DNA of 64,000 bases from Pseudophaeobacter arcticus DSM 23566. Lineage in GTDB: Bacteria > Pseudomonadota > Alphaproteobacteria > Rhodobacterales > Rhodobacteraceae. A model generated the notes under the pieces. It was not told the DNA's origin. It did no database searches and worked only from the letters and a program-made list of their open reading frames with translations. This document shows positions 45,259-54,613 of this stretch, piece by piece. The DNA is taken from positions 2,533,302 to 2,597,301 of the forward strand of contig NZ_KI421507.1 in NCBI RefSeq assembly GCF_000473205.1. The letters run 5' to 3'. Every line of letters begins with the position of its first letter. Position 1 is the stretch's first letter. The translations under genes and the position numbers were made by a program.

Positions 45259-45520
45259 CGCCTTACTCCCCTGCTCACCCGCGAGCTCCCTCTGGCGGTG
45301 CAGAGTACGCCAGATCAGGGGCGTTTCCGGATCACCTCTGGATCTCAGCTTACCCTAGGCTGTTGCGGTGAGACTGGCACCCCGTTTTGTCGCGATACGC
45401 ATGATCCAGCTCAGTGTGGTGGGTCAGGCCGTATTATCTGGTCCATACATCTGGGGCGGGTATCTGGGGCGGGTAACAGAAACAGGCATCTGGGGCTCTG
45501 CCCCCGCGCCCAAGGGCGCT

Positions 45521-45549
45521 CCCCCGGGATATTTTGGGCCAAATGAAAG
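45521..45549 (+). repeat. Third copy of the GGATATTT..GGCCAAATGAAA motif
   Basis: cccccgggatattttgggcc then aaatgaaag. It matches either arm of the inverted pair at 13015-13074 at most positions. Confidence 0.75.
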
Positions 45550-45622
45550 CTATGGCGGCTCTAGATCTAGGGGGGGGCCGCTCCGCAAGACCGCGCGTGA
45601 CAGGGGGGGGGCGATAGAAAAG

Positions 45623-45651
45623 CCCCCCCGAGAGCTGGGCTTTCGGGGGGG
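45623..45651 (-). terminator. aspS terminator
   Basis: cccccccga / tcggggggg stem; read on the minus strand it is followed by CTTTTC. It starts 31 bp past the aspS stop. Confidence 0.75.
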
Positions 45652-45681
45652 GGGAAGCTGTTGCGCCGCGGTGTTTGCCGC

Positions 45682-47535
45682 TTACTGGTCCTGAGGGATC
45701 AGCCGCAGGCCGAGCTCCATCAGCTGGTCAGACATTGGCTCGGAGGGGGCGGACATCATCAAGTCTTCGGCGCGTTGGTTCATCGGGAACATGATGACCT
45801 CGCGAATATTGGCCTCATCCGCCAGGAGCATCACCATACGGTCGATACCAGCGGCGCAGCCCCCGTGGGGCGGGGCACCATATTGGAAGGCATTGACCAT
45901 GCCGCCAAAGCGTTTTTCGACCTCGTCCTTGCCGTAGCCGGCGATTTCAAAGGCTTTGAACATGATTTCGGGGCGGTGGTTGCGGATCGCACCCGAGACC
46001 AGCTCGTAGCCGTTGCAGGCCAGGTCATATTGGTAGCCCAGCACCTCAAGCGGGTTGCCCTCAAGCGCCTCCATGCCGCCCTGCGGCATCGAGAAAGGGT
46101 TATGCTCAAAGTCGATCTTGCCGGTTTCGTCGTCGGCCTCATAGATCGGGAAGTCGACAACCCAGGCAAAGGCAAAACGGTCCTTGTCGGTGAGGCCCAG
46201 CTCTTCGCCGATCACGTTGCGGGCACGACCAGCAACGCCTTCGAAGGCTTTGGGCTTGCCGCCGAGGAAGAAGGCAGCATCGCCCACGTCAAGGCCGAGC
46301 TGCTGGCGGATCGCTTCGGTGCGCTCGGGGCCGATGTTCTTGGCCAGGGGGCCTGCGGCTTCGTTGCCCAGGGTGATCTCGCCGGATTTGACCAGGGCGT
46401 TGACCTCTTTGACGGTGATGCCGCGCTCCTGAGCAATGCTGTCGGGCGACTGTTTGCGCCAGAAGATATAGCCCATGCCGGGCAGGCCTTCTTTTTGTGC
46501 AAAGGCGTTCATGCGGTCGCAGAACTTGCGGCTGCCGCCGGTGGGTGCAGGAATGGCGCGCACTTCGGTGCCGTCCTGTTCCAGCAGTTTGGCAAAGATG
46601 GCAAAGCCGGAGCCGCGGAAGTGCTCGGAGACCACCTGCATCTTGATCGGGTTGCGCAGGTCGGGCTTGTCGGAGCCATACCAAAGCGCCGCATCGCGGT
46701 AAGAGATCTGTGGCCAGTCCGTGTCGACCTTGCGACCCCCGCCGAACTCCTCAAAGACGCCCTGCATCACCGGCTGGATGGTATCAAAGACATCCTGCTG
46801 GGTGACAAAGGACATCTCCAGGTCGAGCTGGTAGAAATCGGTGGGCGAGCGGTCGGCGCGCGGGTCCTCGTCGCGGAAACAGGGCGCGATCTGGAAGTAT
46901 TTGTCAAAGCCCGAGACCATCATCAGCTGCTTGAACTGCTGCGGCGCCTGCGGCAGCGCGTAGAACTTGCCCGGGTGCAGACGTGAGGGCACCAGGAAGT
47001 CGCGCGCGCCTTCGGGGGAGGAGGCGGTGATGATCGGGGTTTGGTATTCGTTGAAGCCCTTGTTCCACATGCGCTTGCGGATTGACTGCACCATGTTGGA
47101 GCGCAGCAGCATGTTTGCCTGCATCTTCTCGCGGCGCAGGTCGAGGTAGCGATAGCGCAGACGGGTTTCCTCGGGGTATTCCTGCTCGCCAAAGACCATC
47201 AGCGGCAGCTCTTCGGCTTTGCCCAGGACTTCGATGTCGCGGATAAAGACCTCGATCTCACCGGTGGGCAGCTTGTCGTTGACCAGGCTTTCGTCGCGCG
47301 CCAGCACGTTGCCGTCGATGCGGATACACCATTCTGAGCGGACCTTTTCGATCTCGGCAAAGACCGGGCTGTCGGGGTCGGCCATCACCTGGGTGATGCC
47401 ATAGTGGTCGCGCAGGTCGATGAACAGCAACCCGCCATGATCGCGGACGCGGTGGACCCAGCCGGAGAGGCGGACGGTGTCGCCCACGTTGGATTTGTTC
47501 AGTTCGGCGCAGGTATGGCTGCGATAGGCATGCAT
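45682..47535 (-). CDS. aspS: Aspartate-tRNA ligase
   Basis: 617-aa class II synthetase charging tRNA-Asp, with the bacterial-type GAD insertion domain. The N-terminal OB-fold (RSHTCAELN...[23 protein letters not shown]), motif 2 ([24 protein letters not shown]) and motif 3 ([19 protein letters not shown]) are clear. Many alphaproteobacteria have the non-discriminating form, which also charges tRNA-Asn; this cannot be settled from sequence alone. ATG at 47535 has AAGG eight bases upstream. Confidence 0.97.
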   Translation of the reverse strand: MHAYRSHTCAELNKSNVGDTVRLSGWVHRVRDHGGLLFIDLRDHYGITQVMADPDSPVFAEIEKVRSEWCIRIDGNVLARDESLVNDKLPTGEIEVFIRDIEVLGKAEELPLMVFGEQEYPEETRLRYRYLDLRREKMQANMLLRSNMVQSIRKRMWNKGFNEYQTPIITASSPEGARDFLVPSRLHPGKFYALPQAPQQFKQLMMVSGFDKYFQIAPCFRDEDPRADRSPTDFYQLDLEMSFVTQQDVFDTIQPVMQGVFEEFGGGRKVDTDWPQISYRDAALWYGSDKPDLRNPIKMQVVSEHFRGSGFAIFAKLLEQDGTEVRAIPAPTGGSRKFCDRMNAFAQKEGLPGMGYIFWRKQSPDSIAQERGITVKEVNALVKSGEITLGNEAAGPLAKNIGPERTEAIRQQLGLDVGDAAFFLGGKPKAFEGVAGRARNVIGEELGLTDKDRFAFAWVVDFPIYEADDETGKIDFEHNPFSMPQGGMEALEGNPLEVLGYQYDLACNGYELVSGAIRNHRPEIMFKAFEIAGYGKDEVEKRFGGMVNAFQYGAPPHGGCAAGIDRMVMLLADEANIREVIMFPMNQRAEDLMMSAPSEPMSDQLMELGLRLIPQDQ

Positions 47536-47977
47536 GGCGTGACCTTTCGGTATGCGGGTCTAGTCTTGGGGCGGGCCGTCATTCGGAAAATGCACATTGG
47601 CACGCTGAATTCGGCGCAGAATTCGTCTGGGCCGATACACAGGGTTGTGCCGCTGTTGTCAAGCAAACTGCGACGTTTTCCCCCTATTGAGGGCCCAGAG
47701 GGGCAACAGAGGGGGGACACTCTGCCAAGGTAGCGCTCCCGCAGCCCCTGAAACCCTGCCGCCAAGGCGGCAGCGCTGTCGGGCTTTGGGCCCAGCGCCG
47801 CGCCTCTGGCGCGGCGCAGTTGGCGCCTTACAGTCTGGTTTTTTCCAGATCCGCCCGCGATCGCAGACCCACCGCAGCGCGCCGCAGGCGCGCTGCCACC
47901 CCCAAGGGCAGGCCTGGTCTGGCGCCAGCCGGACATGGCCTGCGCGCGGGAGCCCCCCCCCCCTTTTGTTCGAGCGA
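47536..47977. other. Intergenic region pabC-aspS holding copy C
   Basis: 442 bp between two minus-strand genes. It consists mostly of inverted-end element C. The aspS promoter should lie in the first 150 bp, but none was convincingly identified. Confidence 0.55.
47735..47953. repeat. Intergenic inverted-end element, copy C
   Basis: GCTCCCGC (47735-47742) and GCGGGAGC (47946-47953) are the inverted ends; a C-run and TTTT follow. It has internal hairpins including cgccgcgcc / ggcgcggcg near 47797-47817 and cagcgcgcc / ggcgcgctg near 47875-47895. Copy A shares the agcgctcccgc start and the C-tract end. Confidence 0.7.
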
Positions 47978-48667
47978 TCAGGCCAGCGGCTCTGATGACC
48001 CCTGGTAGAGTGCCGGGATCTCACCACGTAGGGAATTGCCCAAGGTAACCGCCTGAGCCTGACGCAGATCACGCGGGGTGACCAGCTGTTCCTCAACCTG
48101 ACCCGTGTCCAACAGGTGCTGACGCAACACCCCAGGCAGCAGCCCCGAGGACAGCGGTGGGGTCACGCGCCTGCCTGAGCGCAGGGTTACAAAGAGATTT
48201 GTTATCGTGCCTTCACATATTTCGCCGCGCTCATTCAAGAACACCAGCTCATCAAGCCCGCGCGGCATCTGTTGCCGAACCCGGTCATATAGCGCGCGAC
48301 GAGTGGTTTTATGGCGCAGAAACACATCATCGGACCGGAGCGTGTTTGCGGCGGCGATGGCAAACCGCCACTGCGCCGGCCTGGGCGGCATCGGTGCATA
48401 CTCCAGGGCCAAGGTGCCATCCATTGCCAGTGTCAGACGACAGCGCAGGGCCGTTTTACCGGCCGCCAGCGCCGCAATCCGCTGCGCGGCCGCCTGCCGG
48501 TCAAAGCCAATCAAAAACACCTGCGCTGAGGCCGCCATACGCGCCAGATGCAGGTTTTGACGAATTGCCCCCTGCCCAGGATAATGGCCAAAGGTTTCGA
48601 TCAGGCGGAACGTGGCATCGTCTTTGAGGGCAGCGAGGAGGTCAGTTGGGCAAAACGCGCTTTCCAT
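47978..48667 (-). CDS. pabC: Class IV aminotransferase-like protein, probable aminodeoxychorismate lyase
   Basis: 229-aa PLP-fold class IV enzyme. The cofactor lysine is Lys120 (FLRHKTTRRALYD), and NERGEICEGTITNLFV plus SGLLPGVLRQHLL are characteristic. Immediately after pabB, it most likely releases pyruvate from aminodeoxychorismate to give 4-aminobenzoate for folate. The ATG at 48667 lies inside pabB, an overlap of 67 bases, so translation is coupled. Confidence 0.87.
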   Translation of the reverse strand: MESAFCPTDLLAALKDDATFRLIETFGHYPGQGAIRQNLHLARMAASAQVFLIGFDRQAAAQRIAALAAGKTALRCRLTLAMDGTLALEYAPMPPRPAQWRFAIAAANTLRSDDVFLRHKTTRRALYDRVRQQMPRGLDELVFLNERGEICEGTITNLFVTLRSGRRVTPPLSSGLLPGVLRQHLLDTGQVEEQLVTPRDLRQAQAVTLGNSLRGEIPALYQGSSEPLA

Positions 48668-49848
48668 AGGGCTTCCTCATACTCCGACTGGGCGGTACTA
48701 TCCCAGACAACACCGCCGCCAACATTCAACCTGGCGCGGCCCGCATCAACCATCAGCGTGCGAATGCCCACGTTGAAACTGCTCGCCCCATCCGGAGCCA
48801 TCCAGCCGATGCTGCCACAATAGATATCGCGCGCCCAGGGCTCCAGTTCCGACAGGATCTCCATCGCGCGGATCTTTGGCGCACCGGTGATCGAGCCGCA
48901 GGGGAACAGCGCCTGCAGGATCTGCCCCAGCCCCACATCCGGGCGCAGCTGCGCCTGCACGGTCGAGACCATCTGATGCACCGTGGCGTAGCTTTCTACC
49001 GCAAAGAGCTCTGGCACGGTGACCGAGCCCAGTTTGGCGATACGCGAGATATCATTGCGCAACAGATCCACAATCATCAAATTCTCGGCGCGGTTCTTTT
49101 CGTCCTGACGCAGAAAATCCCGCGCCTTGTTATCCTCAACCGGATCAGCGCTGCGCGGCTGGGTGCCTTTCATTGGCCGGGTCTCAATCCGGCCCTCGGC
49201 ATCGGTGCGAAAAAACAGCTCAGGCGAGCGCGACAGCAGATCCGGCAAGCCTTCCTGCAGCACCAGGGCGCCGTGGCCCACCTGCTGGCGCGCCGTCAAA
49301 GCCGCATACAGATCTTCCGAACTGCCCCAGATCTCTGCATCAATCGGGAAGGTCAGATTGGCCTGATAGATATCCCCCGCCCCGATGGCCTCCTTCACCG
49401 TGCCAAAGGCCTTGGCGTAGGCGGCAAAACTCCAGCGCGGCCGCAGATCGCCCAGGCCACCCAGATCGCTCAGGCCACCCAGATCGCCCAGGCCACCCCG
49501 CGCAGGGGCCTCCGGCGGGTGTTTCGCGCGCGAAACAGTTTGCGGCTGCGCATAGACACCAAAGCACAGCAGCGGCAGGCAGCGATTATCGGGCATCCGC
49601 GTCGCCAGACTGGGCTCCAGCGCATATCCAAGCTCATAGGTGGCATAGCCCGCCAGCCAATGCCCCTGCTGCTGCACCGCGTCCAGAGCGGCGAGTGCTG
49701 CGGGGACCTGTTGCGCAGAATCAGCGCGGATCACCCGCAGGGGATTGGAGAACTGCATCCCCTGCCCCCGGTCCGGTCCCCAGTGCTGCCCTCGGTCCGA
49801 CCCCCGGTGATTCCACTGATCTGGTCCCTGATCAAAACGGATCTGCAC
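48601..49848 (-). CDS. pabB: Aminodeoxychorismate synthase component I
   Basis: 415-aa chorismate-binding enzyme that aminates chorismate. The chorismate-binding domain is clear: DIYQANLTF, ETRPMKGTQPR, ENLMIVDLLRNDISRIAKLGSV, and GSITGAPKIRAMEIL with the PIKGT-like and PAPK blocks. The start is GTG at 49848 with GAGG six bases upstream. A three-fold 18-bp repeat makes GGLGDL / GGLSDL / GGLGDL just before the chorismate domain. The glutaminase (pabA) is not in the window. Confidence 0.93.
   Translation of the reverse strand: MQIRFDQGPDQWNHRGSDRGQHWGPDRGQGMQFSNPLRVIRADSAQQVPAALAALDAVQQQGHWLAGYATYELGYALEPSLATRMPDNRCLPLLCFGVYAQPQTVSRAKHPPEAPARGGLGDLGGLSDLGGLGDLRPRWSFAAYAKAFGTVKEAIGAGDIYQANLTFPIDAEIWGSSEDLYAALTARQQVGHGALVLQEGLPDLLSRSPELFFRTDAEGRIETRPMKGTQPRSADPVEDNKARDFLRQDEKNRAENLMIVDLLRNDISRIAKLGSVTVPELFAVESYATVHQMVSTVQAQLRPDVGLGQILQALFPCGSITGAPKIRAMEILSELEPWARDIYCGSIGWMAPDGASSFNVGIRTLMVDAGRARLNVGGGVVWDSTAQSEYEEALWKARFAQLTSSLPSKTMPRSA
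49444..49497. repeat. Three 18-bp tandem repeats inside pabB
   Basis: Unit cagatcgcccaggccacc three times with one substitution, in frame, adding a Gly/Leu/Asp linker of 18 residues. Confidence 0.92.
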
Positions 49849-50091
49849 AGATCACCTCTCATTATTTGGATATTTCTCTTGCCCCCGCATATATCCGTTC
49901 GCTATGCGAACAAAAGCAATAAAAGCGGCAATTCGAAGCGCGTGTCCGATCCCTCTTGCACCTTTTTGCGCTACCCCTATAACGCAGGACAATTTGGGCG
50001 CTTGGGGGGACCCGACTCGCCATTGAACTCAGAACGTCTGCCAACCTGCTTTGGCCTCGCCGCTCGCACTTAATCGAAGGAAACACTTCCC

Positions 50092-53000
50092 ATGCCAAAA
50101 AGAACCGACATCCAGTCGATCATGATCATTGGTGCGGGGCCCATCATCATTGGGCAGGCCTGCGAATTCGACTATTCCGGTGCCCAGGCCTGCAAGGCCC
50201 TCAAGGAAGAGGGCTACCGGGTTATCCTGGTGAACTCCAACCCGGCCACCATCATGACCGACCCCGGTCTGGCGGATGCCACCTATATCGAACCAATCAC
50301 CCCCGAGGTGGTTGCCAAGATCATCGAAAAAGAACGCCCCGACGCGCTGCTGCCCACCATGGGCGGCCAGACGGGGCTCAACACCTCGCTGGCGCTGGAA
50401 GAAATGGGTGTGCTGGCGGAATTTGGCGTCGAGATGATTGGGGCCACCCGCGAAGCCATCGAGATGGCCGAGGATCGCAAACTGTTCCGCGATGCGATGG
50501 ATCGTCTGGGCATTGAAAACCCCCGCGCCACCATCGTCACCGCGCCAAAGCTGGAAGACGGCAAGGCCGATCTCAATGAAGGCGTGCGCATCGCTTTGGA
50601 AACGCTCGAAGATATCGGCTTGCCCGCGATTATCCGCCCCGCCTTTACCATGGGCGGCACCGGCGGTGGTGTTGCCTATAACCGGGAAGACTATGAACAT
50701 TTCTGCCGCACCGGCATGGATGCCTCGCCGGTCAATCAGATCCTGGTCGACGAGAGTCTGCTGGGCTGGAAAGAATTTGAGATGGAGGTGGTCCGTGACA
50801 AGGCGGATAACGCCATCATCGTCTGCGCCATTGAAAACATCGACCCCATGGGCGTGCACACCGGCGATTCGATCACCGTGGCCCCGGCGCTGACGCTGAC
50901 GGACAAAGAATACCAGATCATGCGGACCCATTCGATCAACGTGCTGCGCGAGATCGGCGTCGAAACCGGCGGCTCCAACGTGCAATGGGCGGTGAACCCC
51001 GCCGATGGCCGTATGGTGGTCATCGAGATGAACCCACGGGTGTCGCGTTCTTCGGCGCTGGCCTCCAAGGCCACCGGCTTCCCGATTGCCAAGATTGCCG
51101 CCAAACTGGCTGTGGGCTACACGCTGGACGAGCTGGACAACGACATCACCAAGGTCACACCGGCCTCGTTTGAGCCTTCGATCGACTATGTGGTCACCAA
51201 GATCCCCAAATTCGCCTTTGAGAAATTCCCCGGCTCCGAACCCTATCTGACCACCGCGATGAAATCCGTGGGCGAAGCCATGTCGATTGGCCGCACCATC
51301 CACGAATCGATGCAAAAGGCGCTGGCCTCGATGGAATCGGGCCTCACCGGCTTTGATGAGATCGAAATCCCTGGTCTGACCATCGGCACCTGGGACATCG
51401 CCACCGACAGTGCCACCGACAAGGCCGCGGTGATCAAGGCGATCAGCCAGCAGACCCCGGACCGGCTGCGCACCATCGCCCAGGCGATGCGTCATGGCCT
51501 CAGCAACGATGAGATCCACGGTGTCACCAAATTTGACCCCTGGTTCCTGGATCGTATCCGCGAGATCGTCGAAGCCGAAGCAGAGGTGTGCAGCAACGGT
51601 CTGCCAAGCGATGAGAAGGCGCTGCGCCACCTCAAGATGCTTGGCTTTACCGATGCCCGTCTGGCCAACCTGACCAAGGCCACGGAAAAATCCGTGCGCG
51701 ACACACGGATTGCCAAAGGCGTGACGGCCGTGTTCAAGCGCATCGACACCTGCGCCGCCGAATTTGAGGCCCAGACCCCCTATATGTATTCCACCTATGA
51801 GACCCCGATGATGGGCGACGTGGAATGTGAGGCACGGCCCTCGGATCGCAAAAAGGTTGTCATCCTGGGTGGTGGTCCCAACCGGATTGGTCAGGGCATC
51901 GAGTTTGACTACTGCTGCTGTCACGCCTGCTACGCGCTGACGGACGCGGGCTATGAGACCATCATGGTCAACTGCAACCCCGAAACGGTGTCGACCGACT
52001 ATGACACCTCGGATCGTCTGTATTTTGAACCGCTGACGTTTGAACACGTGATGGAAATCCTGCGGGTCGAGCAGGAAAACGGCACCCTGCACGGGGTCAT
52101 CGTACAGTTTGGCGGTCAGACCCCGCTGAAACTGGCCAACGCGCTGCAGGACGAGGGCATTCCAATCCTGGGCACCACCCCGGACGCCATTGATCTGGCC
52201 GAAGACCGCGAGCGGTTCCAGGAGCTGGTCAACAATCTGGGGCTGAAGCAGCCGCATAACGGCATTGCCTCGACTGATGAGCAAGCCCTGGAAATCGCCG
52301 AAGAAATTGGTTTCCCGCTGGTGATCCGCCCCTCCTATGTGCTGGGGGGCCGGGCGATGGAGATCGTCCGCGATATGGATCAGCTGCGCCGCTACATCGC
52401 GGAAGCCGTGGTGGTCTCCGGCGACAGCCCGGTGCTGCTGGACAGCTATCTCTCTGGCGCGGTTGAACTGGACGTGGATGCGATCTGCGACGGCACCGAC
52501 GTGCATGTGGCAGGCATCATGCAGCATATCGAGGAGGCCGGTGTGCACTCGGGCGACAGTGCCTGTTCGCTGCCCCCCTACTCCCTGTCCAAGGATCTGA
52601 TCGAAGAGGTCAAGACCCAGACCTATGCGCTGGCCAAGGCGCTGAATGTTGTCGGCCTGATGAACATCCAGTTTGCCATCAAGGACGGCGAAATCTTCCT
52701 CATTGAGGTAAACCCCCGCGCCAGCCGCACCGTGCCCTTTGTGGCCAAGGCCACCGACAGCGCCATTGCATCTATTGCGGCGCGGGTGATGGCGGGTGAG
52801 AAACTCACCGCCTTCCCGCACCGTGGCCCCTACAAGCCTGATGCCGGCTATGATGTGAACACGCCAATGGCGGATCCGATGACCCTGGCCGATCCCGATA
52901 TGCCCTGGTTCTCGGTGAAAGAAGCGGTGCTGCCCTTTGCCCGTTTCCCCGGCGTTGACACCATTCTGGGGCCAGAGATGCGCTCGACTGGTGAAGTCAT

Positions 53001-53460
53001 GGGCTGGGACCGCGACTTCCCACGTGCCTTCCTCAAGGCGCAGATGGGGGCTGGCATGGTGCTGCCATCTGAAGGCCGTGCCTTTATCTCGATCAAGGAC
53101 GCCGACAAGGGCGCCCCGATGCTGGAAGCGGCCACTGTGCTGATCGAGCAAGGCTTTACCCTGATGGCCACCAGTGGCACCCATAAATGGCTCGATGGTC
53201 ACGGCGTTGCCTGTGAGCTGGTCAACAAGGTCTATGAGGGCCGCCCGCATGTGGTGGATCTGCTGAAAGATGGCCATGTGCAGCTGTTGATGAACACCAC
53301 CGAGGGTGCGCAGGCTGTGGAAGACAGCAAGGAAATGCGCTCGGTGGCGCTCTATGACAAGATCCCCTACTTCACCACCGCCGCAGCCTCGAACGCTGCC
53401 GCGCTGGCGATCAAGGCCCAGGCCGAAGGCGATGTGGAAGTGAAGAGCCTACAGGGCTAG
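50092..53460 (+). CDS. carB: Carbamoyl-phosphate synthase large subunit
   Basis: 1122-aa subunit that makes carbamoyl phosphate from bicarbonate, ATP and ammonia for arginine and pyrimidines. The two homologous ATP-grasp halves are clear: [17 protein letters not shown] and [19 protein letters not shown] open them, with [13 protein letters not shown] and [13 protein letters not shown] as nucleotide-binding blocks. It ends with the allosteric MGS-like domain ([18 protein letters not shown]). It is about 50 residues longer than E. coli CarB. carA is not adjacent. ATG at 50092 has AAGGA upstream. Confidence 0.98.
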   Translation: MPKRTDIQSIMIIGAGPIIIGQACEFDYSGAQACKALKEEGYRVILVNSNPATIMTDPGLADATYIEPITPEVVAKIIEKERPDALLPTMGGQTGLNTSLALEEMGVLAEFGVEMIGATREAIEMAEDRKLFRDAMDRLGIENPRATIVTAPKLEDGKADLNEGVRIALETLEDIGLPAIIRPAFTMGGTGGGVAYNREDYEHFCRTGMDASPVNQILVDESLLGWKEFEMEVVRDKADNAIIVCAIENIDPMGVHTGDSITVAPALTLTDKEYQIMRTHSINVLREIGVETGGSNVQWAVNPADGRMVVIEMNPRVSRSSALASKATGFPIAKIAAKLAVGYTLDELDNDITKVTPASFEPSIDYVVTKIPKFAFEKFPGSEPYLTTAMKSVGEAMSIGRTIHESMQKALASMESGLTGFDEIEIPGLTIGTWDIATDSATDKAAVIKAISQQTPDRLRTIAQAMRHGLSNDEIHGVTKFDPWFLDRIREIVEAEAEVCSNGLPSDEKALRHLKMLGFTDARLANLTKATEKSVRDTRIAKGVTAVFKRIDTCAAEFEAQTPYMYSTYETPMMGDVECEARPSDRKKVVILGGGPNRIGQGIEFDYCCCHACYALTDAGYETIMVNCNPETVSTDYDTSDRLYFEPLTFEHVMEILRVEQENGTLHGVIVQFGGQTPLKLANALQDEGIPILGTTPDAIDLAEDRERFQELVNNLGLKQPHNGIASTDEQALEIAEEIGFPLVIRPSYVLGGRAMEIVRDMDQLRRYIAEAVVVSGDSPVLLDSYLSGAVELDVDAICDGTDVHVAGIMQHIEEAGVHSGDSACSLPPYSLSKDLIEEVKTQTYALAKALNVVGLMNIQFAIKDGEIFLIEVNPRASRTVPFVAKATDSAIASIAARVMAGEKLTAFPHRGPYKPDAGYDVNTPMADPMTLADPDMPWFSVKEAVLPFARFPGVDTILGPEMRSTGEVMGWDRDFPRAFLKAQMGAGMVLPSEGRAFISIKDADKGAPMLEAATVLIEQGFTLMATSGTHKWLDGHGVACELVNKVYEGRPHVVDLLKDGHVQLLMNTTEGAQAVEDSKEMRSVALYDKIPYFTTAAASNAAALAIKAQAEGDVEVKSLQG

Positions 53461-53487
53461 TTGGCGCATTTTCAAAGCAGAAAAACA

Positions 53488-53520
53488 AAACCCCGGTTCA
53501 TTGAGCCGGGGTTTCGTTTT
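53488..53520 (+). terminator. carB terminator
   Basis: aaaccccggttc / gagccggggttt stem (one G-T pair, 3-nt loop) followed by cgtttttt, 27 bp after the stop. Confidence 0.93.
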
Positions 53521-53570
53521 TTGGCAGGTCCCAATCCTCGCCTTCAAAGCTTTGTGTAAATCGCGCGCCG

Positions 53571-54452
53571 TTAGTGCTCGATCACAGACAGCAGGTCGCG
53601 GTTGATCACCAGATTGCGCACCCCATGGGCATGGTCTTCGTCAAACCTGTTGTAAGACAGCCATTTGGCAACAGACTGAATGCTGACCTTGGCGACCTTG
53701 GGCCGCACGCCCCAGGTCACCTGAAAGGGGGAGCCCTTCTCATTGTAGCTGGGGCCGGTTGTTGACCCGGAATACTCCACCACCGGCCCGGTGTTTGTGG
53801 GAATATTGATGGCCTGGGTCAGGCCGTTTTGCTGTTGCAGCCGGGTCAGCTTGGTGAAATCCAGCGCGGTTTCGTCATTCACCAGCACATAGACCTGAGC
53901 CTCGACGCGCAGCTGTGGGTTCTTGATCGCCTCGCTGAGGCACGACCCAAGGGTCGGGCCCGGATCAACCCGCGCCGTGGTATGGACGTAGTGCACCTCG
54001 ATGGTGTCACCAGGGACCAGGCTGCCATGTTCGGTGACGCCGACCTCCGCCTCCAGCGGCATGAGTTCAGCCGGGCTCAGCGTGCCTGAGTATTTGTAGC
54101 CACTGCCATAGCCATGCCCGTCACCATTGCCGGCAAATGTCGTGAACTCGCCCCCGCGATGCTCCGCATTCTCATGGAAATGGATGTTGCACAGGTTCAT
54201 CTCGGTGTAGGGCGGCGCCGCTTCGAATTCCACGTGGTTGGTCCCGGCGGGGCTGTCGATATCACGTGGCGACTGGGGGCCAAAACCTGCAAAAAGCGTA
54301 TTTTCCAGCAGATGTGCGCGCTGCGTTTCCACAACCGAGTTCGGCACGGCTTCCGCCTCGCCGCCATGCCCCTCCGACGCGGCATGAGCACCGCCATTCC
54401 AGGCGGCCATCGTGACAAGAGACGCGGCAATCAAAGATATTGGTTTTTGCAT
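53571..54452 (-). CDS. Delta-class carbonic anhydrase, exported
   Basis: 293-aa protein with a signal peptide at about 1-25 (GGAHA then AS). The block NLCNIHFHENAEHRGGEF has His91, His93 and His98, as expected for zinc ligands of delta-class carbonic anhydrases known from diatoms and dinoflagellates (TWCA1-like). Cys88 and a second Cys in SCLSE may form a disulfide, and long beta-rich segments follow (QVTWGVRPKVAKVSI). It would hydrate CO2 in the periplasm. The family call rests on the His block and overall pattern. Start ATG at 54452; a frame extends 16 codons up. Confidence 0.82.
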   Translation of the reverse strand: MQKPISLIAASLVTMAAWNGGAHAASEGHGGEAEAVPNSVVETQRAHLLENTLFAGFGPQSPRDIDSPAGTNHVEFEAAPPYTEMNLCNIHFHENAEHRGGEFTTFAGNGDGHGYGSGYKYSGTLSPAELMPLEAEVGVTEHGSLVPGDTIEVHYVHTTARVDPGPTLGSCLSEAIKNPQLRVEAQVYVLVNDETALDFTKLTRLQQQNGLTQAINIPTNTGPVVEYSGSTTGPSYNEKGSPFQVTWGVRPKVAKVSIQSVAKWLSYNRFDEDHAHGVRNLVINRDLLSVIEH

Positions 54453-54567
54453 TGGGTGTCCCCTGAGTGGATACGGTGTAGTTAACTTGCCCAGCAGCAT
54501 AACCTCAGGCTCTTAAATTTTCGTTTTAGTGCCGCTTAGCCCCTCACAATTAGACCCTCACAATGCA

Positions 54568-54594
54568 AAAAGGCCCCGAACGCCGGGGCCTTTT
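54568..54594. terminator. Bidirectional-looking terminator after the RND operon
   Basis: aaaaggcccc / ggggcctttt, 10-bp stem. A- and T-runs on either side allow function in both directions; the minus-strand pump operon ends 20 bp before it. Confidence 0.92.
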
Positions 54595-54613
54595 CTTTTC
54601 CTGATTGGAGATG

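Larger units (their letters stand above)
45259..45681. other. Intergenic region between aspS and the DUF1800 gene
   Basis: 423 bp. It holds a 13-bp tandem duplication atctggggcgggt (45449-45474), the GGATATTT..GGCCAAATGAAA motif (45521-45549) and the aspS terminator. No gene is supported. Confidence 0.6.

Noticed and set aside
50029..53277. 1082-codon open frame on the minus strand opposite carB
   Set aside because: It mirrors the high GC third-position bias of carB and shows low-complexity His/Gln/Gly-rich text without any domain. carB is a complete, well-conserved gene.
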